A DNA stretch of 64,000 nt from Planctomycetota bacterium. Lineage in GTDB: Bacteria; Planctomycetota; Planctomycetia; JALXBF01. Positions within the stretch are counted from its first letter, which is position 1. The number at the start of each line of letters is the position of its first letter. The DNA lies in contig JALXBF010000029.1 in NCBI GenBank assembly GCA_026991575.1, positions 1 to 64,000 on the forward strand. Reading direction: 5' to 3'. Of this stretch, positions 1 through 8,486 are shown in pieces. The notes under the pieces are model-generated. The model searched no databases. It was not told where the DNA came from and was given only the letters and a program-made list of their open reading frames with translations. The translations under genes were made by a program, and so were the position numbers.

Positions 1-1137
1 CACCGTGTAGCGATCGGCCGATGCGTCAAGCACGCGCAGCTCACCGCTAGAGAGCAAAACAACAACGTACGGTCCCGCGGCAAGCAGCGTGGCGTATTCG
101 GCCGTGCGCGGCGGGCCCAACCATATGAGCCGGCCAGTGGCAGCGTCCAGGCAGAACAGGCGGCCGCGATCGAAGTGCGACAGGCCGTAGAGTCGGCCGC
201 GGTAGACCAGCGGAGTCGACATCTCGGTGGCGAGTCGGCGCACAAACCAGCGGACCTCCACCGCCCACCGATTACCGCTGCGCCGGGGCGCCAGACAGCG
301 GATGCCGCGGTTCTCGGCTCCGACGATGATCGTCTCATCGTTGATCAAGGGCGTGGTCATGTTCTGGTTCGGCCCCTCGTGCGGTAGAGGGTATTCCCAA
401 AGCTTGCGTCCTGTCGCACGGTCCACGCCGACCACGGCACGGTGGTTCCATTCGATGACCTGTGGCACGCCGTCGATCACGGCCAGTTGGGGGGAAGAGT
501 AGCAGGCGCCGTCGTCGCCCTGTCGCCAGCGGACTTCGCCCGTGGCCGCGTCCAGACAGAACAGGGCGCCGCGCTTGTCATTGCCCAGGTGGACGATCAG
601 GGCGTCGCCATCGGCCAGCGGCGACGTGGCTGCTCCCCAGTACGGGTGCCGGGCGCCAAACTGAGCACCGTAGTCGCGCTGCCACAGCAGCTCTCCGGAA
701 CGTGCGTCCCATGCGCGGAGTATGCCGTTGATGGCCAGCGTAAAGACGCGGCCATTGGCGTAGCACGGCGTCGATTTCGGCCAGTCACCATGTCGCTCAC
801 CCCCGCTACCGACCTGGAACGGCACCTCGAAAGCCCGGCGCCAGAGCGGCCTACCTTGCTCCAGGTCAATACACCAGAGCAGCTCCTTCCCAGCCATGCG
901 GCCCATCTGGTAGACCCGGCCATCCACGACCAACGGCGAGCTGTACGCGGGTCCGACCTCCAGGCGCCAACGCTGCCGGAGCCGTGCACCGTCGGTAGGC
1001 AGCCGCACCGGGTAGCGCACGATCCCATCGCGCCGCGGGCCGAGCCAACCGGGCCAGTGCACAGACGCTGGCGCATCGGGCGGAATCAAGCAAACCGCGG
1101 CGGCGAACAACAGGTAGGGGCAAACCGCTGGCACCAT
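1..1137 (-). CDS. PQQ-like beta-propeller repeat protein (3' end outside window)
   Basis: The minus strand is open from an ATG at 1137 to the window edge (379 codons, no stop). An N-terminal hydrophobic stretch (about residues 5-20) suggests export. The body holds repeated propeller blades with the signature of PQQ/WD40-like repeats: LFCLDAATGEVRWRQ, VVGVDRATGRKLWEY and LFCLDAATGRLIW, each ending in a W after a ...D..TG..LW core. An AAGGACC stretch precedes the ATG by a few bases. Such proteins in planctomycetes are usually periplasmic or surface propellers of unknown substrate; true PQQ binding cannot be claimed. The C-terminus is missing, so the blade number is unknown. Confidence in the frame is high because every blade reads through without interruption. 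Confidence 0.85.
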   Translation of the reverse strand, partial: MVPAVCPYLLFAAAVCLIPPDAPASVHWPGWLGPRRDGIVRYPVRLPTDGARLRQRWRLEVGPAYSSPLVVDGRVYQMGRMAGKELLWCIDLEQGRPLWRRAFEVPFQVGSGGERHGDWPKSTPCYANGRVFTLAINGILRAWDARSGELLWQRDYGAQFGARHPYWGAATSPLADGDALIVHLGNDKRGALFCLDAATGEVRWRQGDDGACYSSPQLAVIDGVPQVIEWNHRAVVGVDRATGRKLWEYPLPHEGPNQNMTTPLINDETIIVGAENRGIRCLAPRRSGNRWAVEVRWFVRRLATEMSTPLVYRGRLYGLSHFDRGRLFCLDAATGRLIWLGPPRTAEYATLLAAGPYVVVLLSSGELRVLDASADRYTV

Positions 1138-1314
1138 GGCGGGTCCTTCGCATTGCGGGTCGTGTGCCGTCATTGTAGCCGCAGCAGGCGCTCCATCCGA
1201 ACTCACCGCGGCAAACACTTCCGCGCATGCCGGCGCGCGCTCAATAGCCAGGGACGGAATTCGGTAGAGGGGTGTGGCGGTAACGTTCGGACGTAGCCGT
1301 GGCAAGCGCATGCA

Positions 1315-1350
1315 ATTGCCGGCAGCCCGTGTGGACGAACTGCCGGCAAT
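1315..1350. terminator. Perfect 11-bp inverted repeat downstream of the PEP-CTERM gene
   Basis: ATTGCCGGCAG (1315-1325) and CTGCCGGCAAT (1340-1350) are perfectly complementary around a 14-nt loop. The hairpin lies 30 nt past the stop of the minus-strand PEP-CTERM gene and upstream of the propeller gene. There is no clear U-tract, so a terminator or mRNA-end stabiliser is inferred from position and stem strength only. Confidence 0.5.
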
Positions 1351-1379
1351 GGGCCGATGCGCCTGCGTGGCTGTCGGCC

Positions 1380-2243
1380 TTAGGCTCTCGGCCGCCGGCG
1401 GCGCAGCCAGTAGGCTGCCGGTGCCGCCATGGCAAGAAGCATCAACGAAGCCGGTTCAGGGTTGGGGCGGGGTAGGTCCCCGTCGGAGGGGTTGTCACCG
1501 TTACGCAGGTTGCCTTCGCCGTAGTCAGGCATGTACGGGATGTCTGTGGTCATGAAGACGATCGATGAGTAGCCACCGGTCGGGATCGCACCGTCCCCGT
1601 AGACGCCGAAGCCAGGGATGAAGAGCTGGTCCCAGGTGAACATGGCCATGTTGTTGCCTGAGTTGGCGGTTGCGGTGATCGGATCATAGGCTGCCGGGTC
1701 GCTCGCAAACCCGACACCGCTGACGCCCGACTCACTCGGCGCACCGTCCAACGGGTCATCGCCCTTATCATCGCCGGGTGCTTCGGTCCCGAGGAACCGG
1801 TTGCCCGCCGGTCCAACCGGCGCGCCGTCCGTGAAGACGGTATCACTGAGGAACCCCATGGATGTAATGGCCCCGGGTGCGTAGTTCGGAAGCTTCAGCA
1901 CGTGCAGGGCATGGTCCGGCTCGCTGATGTCCGGGTTGGGATCCGTGTTGACCACCTGATAGAAGAACACGTATGCGGCATCGAGGTCGATGGGAGTACC
2001 CAACAGAAGCGAGGTGGCAACACCGCCGAGTCCTAGTTCGGCCACCCAGTTGTTCGTATCCGGTTTGTAGACCGCGAAGTTTACGATACCGTCGCTGTTG
2101 GCCGATTCGGACATCTGTGTGTTGCCCGTCAGATGGGTTAGCCAGCCGGCGCGCGCTGGAGCGAACGTTGCTGCCAGCGCAACGGCCGCAGCCACGGACA
2201 GAATCCCTGGGCCAAACGGCCCGAACTTGGTTACGCGCAGCAT
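1380..2243 (-). CDS. PEP-CTERM sorting-signal exported protein
   Basis: This is a 287-aa protein. The ATG at 2243 is chosen because GGAGG lies about 7 nt upstream and the protein then begins with a good signal peptide (MLRVTKFGPFGPG, hydrophobic run, cleavage near APARAG). The longer reading frame upstream lacks these features. The C-terminus has a PEP-CTERM tripartite tag: PEPAS, a hydrophobic segment (LMLLAMAAPAAYWL), then RRRRPRA. Such tags are known to be processed by exosortases during delivery to the cell surface or matrix. The central region is rich in Gly, Asp, Asn and Pro, has no family I recognise, and probably forms a beta-rich extracellular domain. No exosortase gene is in this window. 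Confidence 0.85.
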   Translation of the reverse strand: MLRVTKFGPFGPGILSVAAAVALAATFAPARAGWLTHLTGNTQMSESANSDGIVNFAVYKPDTNNWVAELGLGGVATSLLLGTPIDLDAAYVFFYQVVNTDPNPDISEPDHALHVLKLPNYAPGAITSMGFLSDTVFTDGAPVGPAGNRFLGTEAPGDDKGDDPLDGAPSESGVSGVGFASDPAAYDPITATANSGNNMAMFTWDQLFIPGFGVYGDGAIPTGGYSSIVFMTTDIPYMPDYGEGNLRNGDNPSDGDLPRPNPEPASLMLLAMAAPAAYWLRRRRPRA

Positions 2244-2416
2244 GAGTGCCTCCACTCTGTTCCGGTCCTGCCTGGGCTGCCGGGAACGGTGACCTGCTGT
2301 GGGCACGCCGGCGGTGCAGCACCTGGCGTGCAAGTCACGCAATCGAACTGTCCCGGCGTTCCGATCGCCTAGTTTTCCCAAATCGTGCAATGTGACGTCG
2401 TGGCGCAGGAAGGCAG

Positions 2417-2428
2417 CGACTATAGTCG
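2417..2428. promoter_or_regulatory. Palindrome CGACTATAGTCG overlapping a -10-like hexamer
   Basis: A perfect 12-bp palindrome sits in the 209-bp gap between the ThiF-like gene and the PEP-CTERM gene. On the minus strand it contains TATAGT, a one-mismatch -10 box. It could be an operator over the PEP-CTERM promoter, but no convincing -35 is seen. Confidence 0.25.
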
Positions 2429-2452
2429 ATGCAATTGGCAAAGGTGGATCGC

Positions 2453-3361
2453 TCAGGAGCTGAGCTGGCGGCGGAACCGCTTCAGGAGCCAGAGCCGTTT
2501 GAGCCGCTGGACGGGGCCACGGTTTCCCCAGCGGAGCCGGCGGCGCACGTATCCGCCGGTCCATGGGTCGAACTGCTGATGCCACGGGGCCGGCCACAGT
2601 GGTCCCCGTCCCGTCAGGATCTTGACCGCCTCCACGGCGGCCACGCCGGCGCAGAGTTGGCAGGCCGCGGCGCAGCTTGGCGCGGTTCGAGCCTCCGGGT
2701 CAAGCCGCGTCAGGTCCATGTACTGGAGGTGAAACGGACGCGGCGCCAGCCCGACGCCGAAGGCAATCAGCTGCGTGAGCTCGTCCTGGTCATCGTTCAG
2801 GTCGAAGTACTCGTCAAAGCTCATGCCGCCGGGTGCAAAGACCAGCCACGCGACGCCAAAGCCGACGGGGCCGGCCGTAATCGCCCAGATGCCCTGGCGT
2901 CTTGCCTCCGCGAAGAGCAGCCGCCGTACGCGCACGGCATAGAAGTCGACACCGTCCACGAACAGGTCAGCCCCCCTGAGGAACGCCGCCGCATTGTGCT
3001 GATCGACGCTGCGGTCCCAGGTTACCACCTCCGCTTCCGGGTTGATCGACCGGACAACGTCCGCGATCACCTCAGCCTTGTTCTGGCCTATCGTCTCGAC
3101 CGTAGCGCCGTACTGGCGGTTGAAATTCGCCAGTTCGAACCGGTCCGGATCAGCGATGCGGAAGCGGCCGACGCCGAGGCGTGCCAGCGTGGCGGCGTGG
3201 ACGCCGCCAACTCCGCCGGCGCCGGCGATCGCCACGCACGCGTAGCGCAGGAGTTCTTGCGCATCGGGCGCGATCAGCCCAAGGTTGCGGCTGAATGCCT
3301 CGTGGTAGTCCCACGGCGCCCGTGCCGTGGCCAGCTGTGCTACCGCGAATCGGTCCGTCAT
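2453..3361 (-). CDS. ThiF/E1-like adenylyltransferase
   Basis: This 302-aa protein has the Rossmann nucleotide-binding motif GAGGVGG (about residue 47) followed by the IADPDRFELANFNRQ segment. That is the classical ThiF/MoeB/HesA/E1 ATP-binding core, in which a C-terminal carboxylate is adenylated. N-R-Q and the downstream K of GQNKAEV match the family ATP contacts. A Cys-rich stretch (SCAAACQLCAG) sits where zinc or catalytic Cys residues occur in relatives, but the usual paired CxxC zinc motifs are not complete. The start ATG at 3361 lies 5 nt after the stop of the membrane-fusion gene, so it is translationally linked to the exporter operon. No ThiS/MoaD-like carrier protein is adjacent. 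The substrate may be a small molecule or peptide; this is inference. Confidence 0.8.
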   Translation of the reverse strand: MTDRFAVAQLATARAPWDYHEAFSRNLGLIAPDAQELLRYACVAIAGAGGVGGVHAATLARLGVGRFRIADPDRFELANFNRQYGATVETIGQNKAEVIADVVRSINPEAEVVTWDRSVDQHNAAAFLRGADLFVDGVDFYAVRVRRLLFAEARRQGIWAITAGPVGFGVAWLVFAPGGMSFDEYFDLNDDQDELTQLIAFGVGLAPRPFHLQYMDLTRLDPEARTAPSCAAACQLCAGVAAVEAVKILTGRGPLWPAPWHQQFDPWTGGYVRRRLRWGNRGPVQRLKRLWLLKRFRRQLSS

Positions 3362-3366
3362 AGGCT

Positions 3367-4464
3367 TCAGTGAACGATGCGTTGCCCGAGCTGGGCTACG
3401 GATTTGGCATCCTGCTTGGGCTGCGCCACCTCGGGACGGTCGCGCAAGATCCGCACGTGGACGCGTAGGCCGATGGGCAGGTCCAGCTTCTGATCCAGTC
3501 TGATCCACACTTCGCGCACGCGCGAGTCGTACCGCTCGGTCGGCTCGAAGGTGAACAGCGTCTTGCGCTGCACGATCGGGCTGATGCGCGTCACCGTGCC
3601 CTTGAGCCGCTGGTCGGGCCGGCCATCGACGGTTACGATCGCTGCCATACCGGTATGAACGCGAGCAGCGTCGTATTCCTCCACAAAGGCCCGAACGTGC
3701 GAGCTGCTTCGGTCCACGATCACCACTGCCGGCTCAACCGACTGCGGCGACAGCAACTCGCCGACGCGGCAGTTGACCTGCAACACCTGGCCAGCAACAG
3801 GCGCATGCAGCGTGAGCTTTTCCAGCCGGTGCTTCAGCAGCCTGACGCGCGCCTGAGCGGCGGCAACCAGCGACTCAGCTACCTGCACATCCTCGGGCCT
3901 GGACCCTGCCTTCAGCAGCAGGTACTCCGCCTCGGCCGCCGCGGCGCGGGCCGCCGCCACCAGGTACGCATACTGCTCCTCTTCGACTTCGCGCGCATCG
4001 GCCCCGGCCCGTTCCCATAGAGCACGCTTCCGCTGCCAACGTTGATGAGCCTGCCGGGCTGCAGCAGCGGCTGCCTTATACCGCTCCAGCGCGGCCCGAA
4101 TCTCTTCGTCACGAGGACCGGCAACGACGCGAGCCAGGCGGGCAGTTGCCGCGGCCGCCTGGGCTTCTGCTTCCGCCAGCTCGGCAGCAATCAGCTCGCT
4201 GTCGAGCCGCACCAGAGGCTGGCCAGCCTCGACAAAGTCCCCCTCGCGCACCAGCACCTCCAGAACGCGGCCGGTCAGCTCAGGCCGAAGCCGGATCGGC
4301 TCATCAGCCCCTTCTAGTTGCCCTGGTGCATAGATGTCGAACTGAACCAACCGGTCACCGACCGGTTGGACCGATCGCGCCGCAGGCTTGCTGCGCTGGT
4401 CAACCACCCAGGCAAGCACGGCAACGATCGCGGTCGTGATGGCCAACAGGGCAAGCGGACGCAT
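3367..4464 (-). CDS. HlyD/DevB-like periplasmic adaptor of an ABC exporter
   Basis: This is a 365-aa membrane fusion protein. It has one N-terminal membrane anchor (about residues 4-20), then a lipoyl-like half motif (RLRPELTGRVLEVLVREGDFVEAGQPLVRL written in parts: PELTGRV, VREGDFVEAG). A long Ala/Glu/Arg-rich coiled-coil hairpin follows (about 90-215), then the second lipoyl half (LHAPVAGQVLQVN) and a beta-barrel region. This layout is that of HlyD, MacA and DevB adaptors, which bridge an inner-membrane ABC transporter to an outer channel. It lies 19 nt downstream of the ATPase gene and 5 nt upstream of the ThiF-like gene. No TolC-type outer-membrane gene is present nearby. Confidence 0.88.
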   Translation of the reverse strand: MRPLALLAITTAIVAVLAWVVDQRSKPAARSVQPVGDRLVQFDIYAPGQLEGADEPIRLRPELTGRVLEVLVREGDFVEAGQPLVRLDSELIAAELAEAEAQAAAATARLARVVAGPRDEEIRAALERYKAAAAAARQAHQRWQRKRALWERAGADAREVEEEQYAYLVAAARAAAAEAEYLLLKAGSRPEDVQVAESLVAAAQARVRLLKHRLEKLTLHAPVAGQVLQVNCRVGELLSPQSVEPAVVIVDRSSSHVRAFVEEYDAARVHTGMAAIVTVDGRPDQRLKGTVTRISPIVQRKTLFTFEPTERYDSRVREVWIRLDQKLDLPIGLRVHVRILRDRPEVAQPKQDAKSVAQLGQRIVH

Positions 4465-4483
4465 GCTAGGAGTGCCAGCAGGG

Positions 4484-5257
4484 CTAGCGCAGTCGGGCTA
4501 ACGTTCCATTTCTCAGTTCGTAAATCTCGTCGGCAAACTCAAGGATCCTCGCGTCGTGCGTGACCACCAGCACGGTTTTGCCGGTTTCGTGGGCCAGATC
4601 CCGCAGCAAAGCCATGATCTGCGGGCCAGACTCTGCGTCGAGCGATGCGGTCGGTTCGTCGGCCAGGATCAGCTCCGGGTCGTTTGCCAGAGCACGGGCA
4701 ATGGCAACCCGCTGGCACTGTCCGACACTCATCATCCGCGGATCATGGTTGCCGTAGTCCTTCAGCCCCACCAACTCCAGCAACTCCTCGGCCCGCCGGT
4801 GTGCAAGCCGCTCCGAAACCCCCAGCAACGTCATGGGCACGATGACGTTCTGAACGGCGTTCAGGCCGCGCAGCAGGTGGAACTTTTGGAAGATGAACCC
4901 GATGCGTGTCCGACGCAGCGCTGCCCGCTGCTCCTCAGCGAGCCTGGTCACGTCCTGGCCGAACAGCTCCACCGAGCCGCCGTCAGGGCGCAGAATGCAG
5001 CCGATGATGGACAGCAGCGTCGTCTTACCGCAGCCGGACGGCCCAAGCAGGTAGTAACAGGCCGCAGGCCGAAGCTGCAGATCCACACCGCGGAGTACCT
5101 CTTCCACGTGCGTGCCCCGTCGGTATGCCTTGCGGACCGCACGCAGGCGAACGACCGCGTCCTCGTACGCCGGGCCCGGTCGTTGAGCCGGGCTGGTGGT
5201 GGGCTTGCTGGCTTGTTGGTGTTGTACTCGGGACGTCACCGACGTTCCTTTGCCCAA
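4484..5257 (-). CDS. ABC transporter ATP-binding protein (MacB/LolD/DevA type)
   Basis: This 257-aa ATPase has Walker A GPSGCGKTT, a Q-loop (FIFQKFHLL), a Walker B LILADEP, a D-loop (SLDAES) and an H-loop (VVTHD). The ABC signature reads MSVGQCQRVAIARAL, so the canonical LSGGQ is replaced by SVGQC, an unusual form. Its sequence groups with the ATPases of mechanotransmission exporters that work with FtsX-like permeases and a HlyD adaptor. About 35 N-terminal residues before the ABC domain (QHQQASKPTTSPAQ and so on) look like a disordered tail, so the true start could lie further in. The gap to the permease stop is 99 nt, the largest in this cluster. Confidence 0.9.
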   Translation of the reverse strand: MGKGTSVTSRVQHQQASKPTTSPAQRPGPAYEDAVVRLRAVRKAYRRGTHVEEVLRGVDLQLRPAACYYLLGPSGCGKTTLLSIIGCILRPDGGSVELFGQDVTRLAEEQRAALRRTRIGFIFQKFHLLRGLNAVQNVIVPMTLLGVSERLAHRRAEELLELVGLKDYGNHDPRMMSVGQCQRVAIARALANDPELILADEPTASLDAESGPQIMALLRDLAHETGKTVLVVTHDARILEFADEIYELRNGTLARLR

Positions 5258-5356
5258 GGGTCAGGCCATGCGCTACCGGGTTCCTGCACACCCCCTTACG
5301 GGGGCCCCCTCGCATCCAACCGGCACGTGTGCGCGTACGGTAGTCTTGCCCACCGA

Positions 5357-6478
5357 TCAGGTCAATGCCGCCATCGGGTCGGCGCGGCGCAACCGGCTGT
5401 AGGGCAGGGATGCCGAAGCGATCGCGATCAGCAGGGCGAAGAGGCAACTACCAGCCGACAACCACCATGGGATCCAGATCGGGGCACGGGGTGTGGAGTA
5501 GAACCACTGGATGGCCGCCACCAGGCTAATGCCCACCACACACGCCAGCGACGCAAGAAAACACGCCTGGCAGAGAAGGATGAGCCAGAGGTGCCTGCCG
5601 GTTGCGCCCATGGCCTTCAGCGCGGCGTACTCGGGCATCCGGTCCAGCACGGCCGCGTACATCGTCTGGGCGACGATCACCAGTCCAACGAGCATGCCCA
5701 GCAGCGTCGCCGCTCCAAAGCTGATGCCTAGGCCCGTGCGGCGCATCCAGAAATCGACCGACAGTCGGCTGTAGTCATCGCGCACGTAGACGTCAGCCTC
5801 CGGGATCCGCTGTCGGATCCGCGCGGCCAGGGCGTCCAGATCCGTGCCCGGCGTGGCACGCACCAGCAGGTATGAGCACATAGCCGGGTCCTTGTTGCAG
5901 TAGGCGGCCGCTCGGTCGAGGGTGGTAAAAACGTAGGGCGCAACAAGAAAGCCCATCACGCCCCGACTGAAGGCCACCACGCGGGCACGCCGGCCGCCGA
6001 TCTCGCGCACCTCGCCCAGCTCGGGCCACTGCAACTTCGGACGCTCGAGCACATCGACGATGATGCCGTCTGGCTGGAGAATGTCCGCCGCCTCCCCGTG
6101 CGCCAGCTTCCAGGCATTGCCCAGCAGGGTAGGGGGCTCGGTGCCGACGACCACAACCGCTTCCCGTGACCCGTCCGGCAAGGTCATGCTGGACCAGCCG
6201 ATCAGGTAAGGGACGGCTGCCTGCACGCCCGGCAGGCCGCGAATCCGATGCACCCACGCTCTAGGAATGTCCTCAGCGAAGTCCACGTTGTGCATGCCGC
6301 GATGGCCGACCCAGATATCTGCATCGCCGTAGTCGACCATAAGGCTGACCTTGCGGATCAGCCCAATGAATAGCCCCCCCTGGACGTTGACCAGCACGAG
6401 GGTGAAGATCAAGCCAAGCAGGGCAGTCCCCAGCTTGCCACGATCGGCCAGCAGCGTTCGAATCGCTAGGTTCCACAT
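5357..6478 (-). CDS. FtsX-family ABC permease, DevC-like
   Basis: This 373-aa protein has one TM helix near the N-terminus (about 17-37), a large periplasmic domain (about 50-250) and three C-terminal TM helices. That is the topology of MacB, DevC and LolC/E permeases. The opening MWNLAIRTLLADRGKLGTAL resembles DevC proteins, and DevBCA is known to export heterocyst glycolipids. The FtsX-type motif near the end (PEYAALKAMGATGRHLW) is clear. The ATG at 6478 was chosen over the longer frame because it gives a normal DevC-length N-terminus and lies 16 nt after the FeeM-like stop. An upstream ATG at 6520 would overlap that gene. Confidence 0.87.
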   Translation of the reverse strand: MWNLAIRTLLADRGKLGTALLGLIFTLVLVNVQGGLFIGLIRKVSLMVDYGDADIWVGHRGMHNVDFAEDIPRAWVHRIRGLPGVQAAVPYLIGWSSMTLPDGSREAVVVVGTEPPTLLGNAWKLAHGEAADILQPDGIIVDVLERPKLQWPELGEVREIGGRRARVVAFSRGVMGFLVAPYVFTTLDRAAAYCNKDPAMCSYLLVRATPGTDLDALAARIRQRIPEADVYVRDDYSRLSVDFWMRRTGLGISFGAATLLGMLVGLVIVAQTMYAAVLDRMPEYAALKAMGATGRHLWLILLCQACFLASLACVVGISLVAAIQWFYSTPRAPIWIPWWLSAGSCLFALLIAIASASLPYSRLRRADPMAALT

Positions 6479-6494
6479 GGCGACGTCCCGCTGG

Positions 6495-7283
6495 TCAGGC
6501 GGCGCGCTGGGGCGGCTCATACACGGCCGCCGTCGGCTGATCCACCGATCCGTAGTACAGCGCCGTGAAGAACCGACGGTCCGCTTCGGACATCGGCGGC
6601 ACAAGGAAGTTGCGTGGACAGATGCGTGGATACAGGTAGCGACGGCTCAGGTAGCGGCCCACGCGCCAGTGCGCGGTGCGCAGATCGAGCCGCAGCGCAA
6701 CGCCGGGTGCCCCCTGAACCATCGGGTGCGGCCGGCACCCGGCAAGCACCTCGAAGCCAAGCACCTGCTCGTAGAAAGGCACCTGCAACGGATGCACAGT
6801 GATGAGCAGATCGTCGTACCGACACCAGTAGCAGTACTGCACGAGAAAGCGGGTCAACGCGAAGAAAGCCGTCGCACTGCGGTGCTGCCCGGGCAGTCGG
6901 ATCGCAAATCCGGTGGCCTCGGCCAGACGACGCCGAAGAGACCTCAACGCAGCCACCTCACGTCCGTACACCAGTTCCATGGGCAGCCCGCGGTGGCTAT
7001 CACCGACAACACTCAACGTGCCTACAACGTTGCCCGCTCGCGTCTCGACAACCAGCGTCCTGGTGCTGTTGTACGCATAGTGAGGTCCGAAGCGAATGCG
7101 TGCAGGGTGCGGGGCGATGTAGCCTCGCGTCAGATAGGCATCGTAAAGCAGACGAAACGCCTGTAGGAAGTCGTTTCGTCGCTGGGCAATGCGTACCCGC
7201 ATGTGCACGTCCTTCGGTTGAACTTGCCGAGGCTCTGCCCCCATGGCGCCGGCGGTCGCGGCGGAGTATGGCGCTTTGGCCAT
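6495..7283 (-). CDS. FeeM-like N-acyl amino acid synthase (GNAT/LuxI-like fold)
   Basis: This 262-aa protein matches the FeeM / PEP-CTERM-associated acyltransferase family. The core runs FRLLYDAYLTRGYI, LVVETRAGNVVGTLSVVGD, GLPMELVY, RRLAEATGFAIR, a segment with LTRFLVQYCYW, and VHPLQVPFYEQVLGFE. Characterised FeeM transfers a fatty acyl chain from acyl carrier protein to an amino acid amine (N-acyl tyrosine). Here it heads an operon with an exporter and an adenylyltransferase, suggesting that its product is modified and exported. The start is uncertain: ATG at 7283, 7244 or 7202 all fit, and the conserved domain begins just after 7202. A paralogue lies at 9624-10376. Confidence 0.75.
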   Translation of the reverse strand: MAKAPYSAATAGAMGAEPRQVQPKDVHMRVRIAQRRNDFLQAFRLLYDAYLTRGYIAPHPARIRFGPHYAYNSTRTLVVETRAGNVVGTLSVVGDSHRGLPMELVYGREVAALRSLRRRLAEATGFAIRLPGQHRSATAFFALTRFLVQYCYWCRYDDLLITVHPLQVPFYEQVLGFEVLAGCRPHPMVQGAPGVALRLDLRTAHWRVGRYLSRRYLYPRICPRNFLVPPMSEADRRFFTALYYGSVDQPTAAVYEPPQRAA

Positions 7284-7711
7284 GCGGTGTCAAACCGAAT
7301 CAACTCCGCCAACCCAGCCGCTGTGGGACGATCCCCACAACGCATTGCACCGCAGAAACCTGCGGTCTGCCCCACGGTGCCCGTCAGTAACCGTATCGGT
7401 CCGCACGGCGACGCGCTGCAGCCAATGCGCCCCGGCGCCAGCCCACCGCGCCGGGCACAGACCGCAGGACCGTCACACTCGTGCGCGGCGGCAGAGTGGT
7501 CGAAGCAGGACGTGTGGTCCGACGGTGGACAAGCCAGCTGCTTCCCCACGACCAGCGAAGGCTGTGTCGTTGTCCTGGAACGGCGGCGCAGTGCGTTCCG
7601 TACGCTGCCCGCGATCGTGGCCCCAGTCCAATCATGGACCGCCAGGGCCGGCTTGCGGAAGCCACCGTTGCAAGCGGATCTGCAGCTGCCAGCTCGCCGC
7701 TGCGAATCGTC
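7284..7711. other. Gene-free interval
   Basis: About 430 bases between divergent genes show no ORF with protein-like composition on either strand. Reading frames here give Cys/Arg/Pro-rich shadow sequence. Apart from the promoter at its right end and the upstream region of the FeeM-like gene, I see no further structure. Confidence 0.5.
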
Positions 7712-7740
7712 TTCTGAGCTGCCGCGCGCCGTGCTATAAT
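7712..7740 (+). promoter_or_regulatory. Sigma-70-type promoter for the FHA-mutY pair
   Basis: There is a perfect -10 TATAAT at 7735-7740 with a weak -35 TTCTGA at 7712-7717 and 17-bp spacing. Transcription would start about 90 nt before the FHA gene. Confidence 0.6.
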
Positions 7741-7835
7741 GCGTGGCAAGATCGGGGCCGCAACTGCTTGCGAAGAAAGAGTCCTGTGGGCACGATGCCC
7801 CCTAGCGCATTTGCGCGTCCAGGAGGGACGCCCTG

Positions 7836-8486
7836 ATGGTTTTCAAGTGGCAGCATCCCGCAGAATCCAGAGGTGCAGCCATGCCCGTGGCGCTTGTCGT
7901 CGTGAAGGGCCGCTCCGAGGGGACGAAGATTCCCGTTGCGACCTCCCCGTTTCTCATCGGTCGAGACCCACGCTGCCATCTGCGACCACGTAGCAGCCTC
8001 GTCAGCAAGTGGCACTGTGTGCTATCGCTCAAGGAAGACGGTGTCTACTTGCGCGATCTGAATAGTCTCAACGGCACCTTCGTGAATAACCGCCGCATTC
8101 GCCGTGAGATCAAACTTCGCAACGGTGATCTCATCGCCATTGGACCATTGGTATTCGCCGTTGCCATCGAGGAACCAGTGAGCGCACCGGCGCAAGAGCC
8201 TCAGACGGCCGATTTGGAGCAGGCCGTTGCGCAGTGGATCGGCGCCGGAGACGGCGTTGGGCCGGAAAACGAGGAGGCACTGGCTGAGTCGACAACGATC
8301 ATGCCTTCTCCTGTCGCAGAGCAGCCCCCCTCAGAACCAATCCACCACCAAGACCCGGCCGGCGCGCCATCGTCGGCCGAGGCGTCGGCCAGCCAGGAGC
8401 GAAAGTCGTCACCTAAGACGGGCAGCACAGCCGAGGTGGCTGATAAACTGCTGGAGCTGTTGTTCGAGCCGAGGCGGCGGTCGTGA
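7836..8486 (+). CDS. FHA-domain protein
   Basis: This is a 216-aa cytoplasmic protein. The FHA domain spans about residues 17-112, with the phosphothreonine-binding core IGRDPRCHL, SLVSKWHC and RDLNSLNGTFVN (Arg43, Ser/His and Asn positions conserved). The remaining half is acidic, Pro/Ser-rich and probably disordered, ending in a short helix (EVADKLLELLFEPRRR). FHA domains bind pThr targets of Hanks kinases, and two such kinases are in this window. The start is supported by GGAGGG 8 nt upstream. The stop overlaps the mutY GTG by four bases, so the two are co-translated, although a functional link between FHA and MutY is not established. Confidence 0.88.
   Translation: MVFKWQHPAESRGAAMPVALVVVKGRSEGTKIPVATSPFLIGRDPRCHLRPRSSLVSKWHCVLSLKEDGVYLRDLNSLNGTFVNNRRIRREIKLRNGDLIAIGPLVFAVAIEEPVSAPAQEPQTADLEQAVAQWIGAGDGVGPENEEALAESTTIMPSPVAEQPPSEPIHHQDPAGAPSSAEASASQERKSSPKTGSTAEVADKLLELLFEPRRRS

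Noticed and set aside
442-1296. A 284-codon plus-strand ORF at the left end
   Set aside because: The minus frame encodes clear PQQ-type blades; the plus frame is its shadow.
4556-5731. A long plus-strand ORF opposite the ABC transporter genes
   Set aside because: The minus frames carry Walker motifs and permease helices; this is a high-GC shadow.
7325-7345. GTGGG...CCCAC small hairpin
   Set aside because: Only a 5-bp stem in GC-rich DNA with no associated tract or gene end; chance level.
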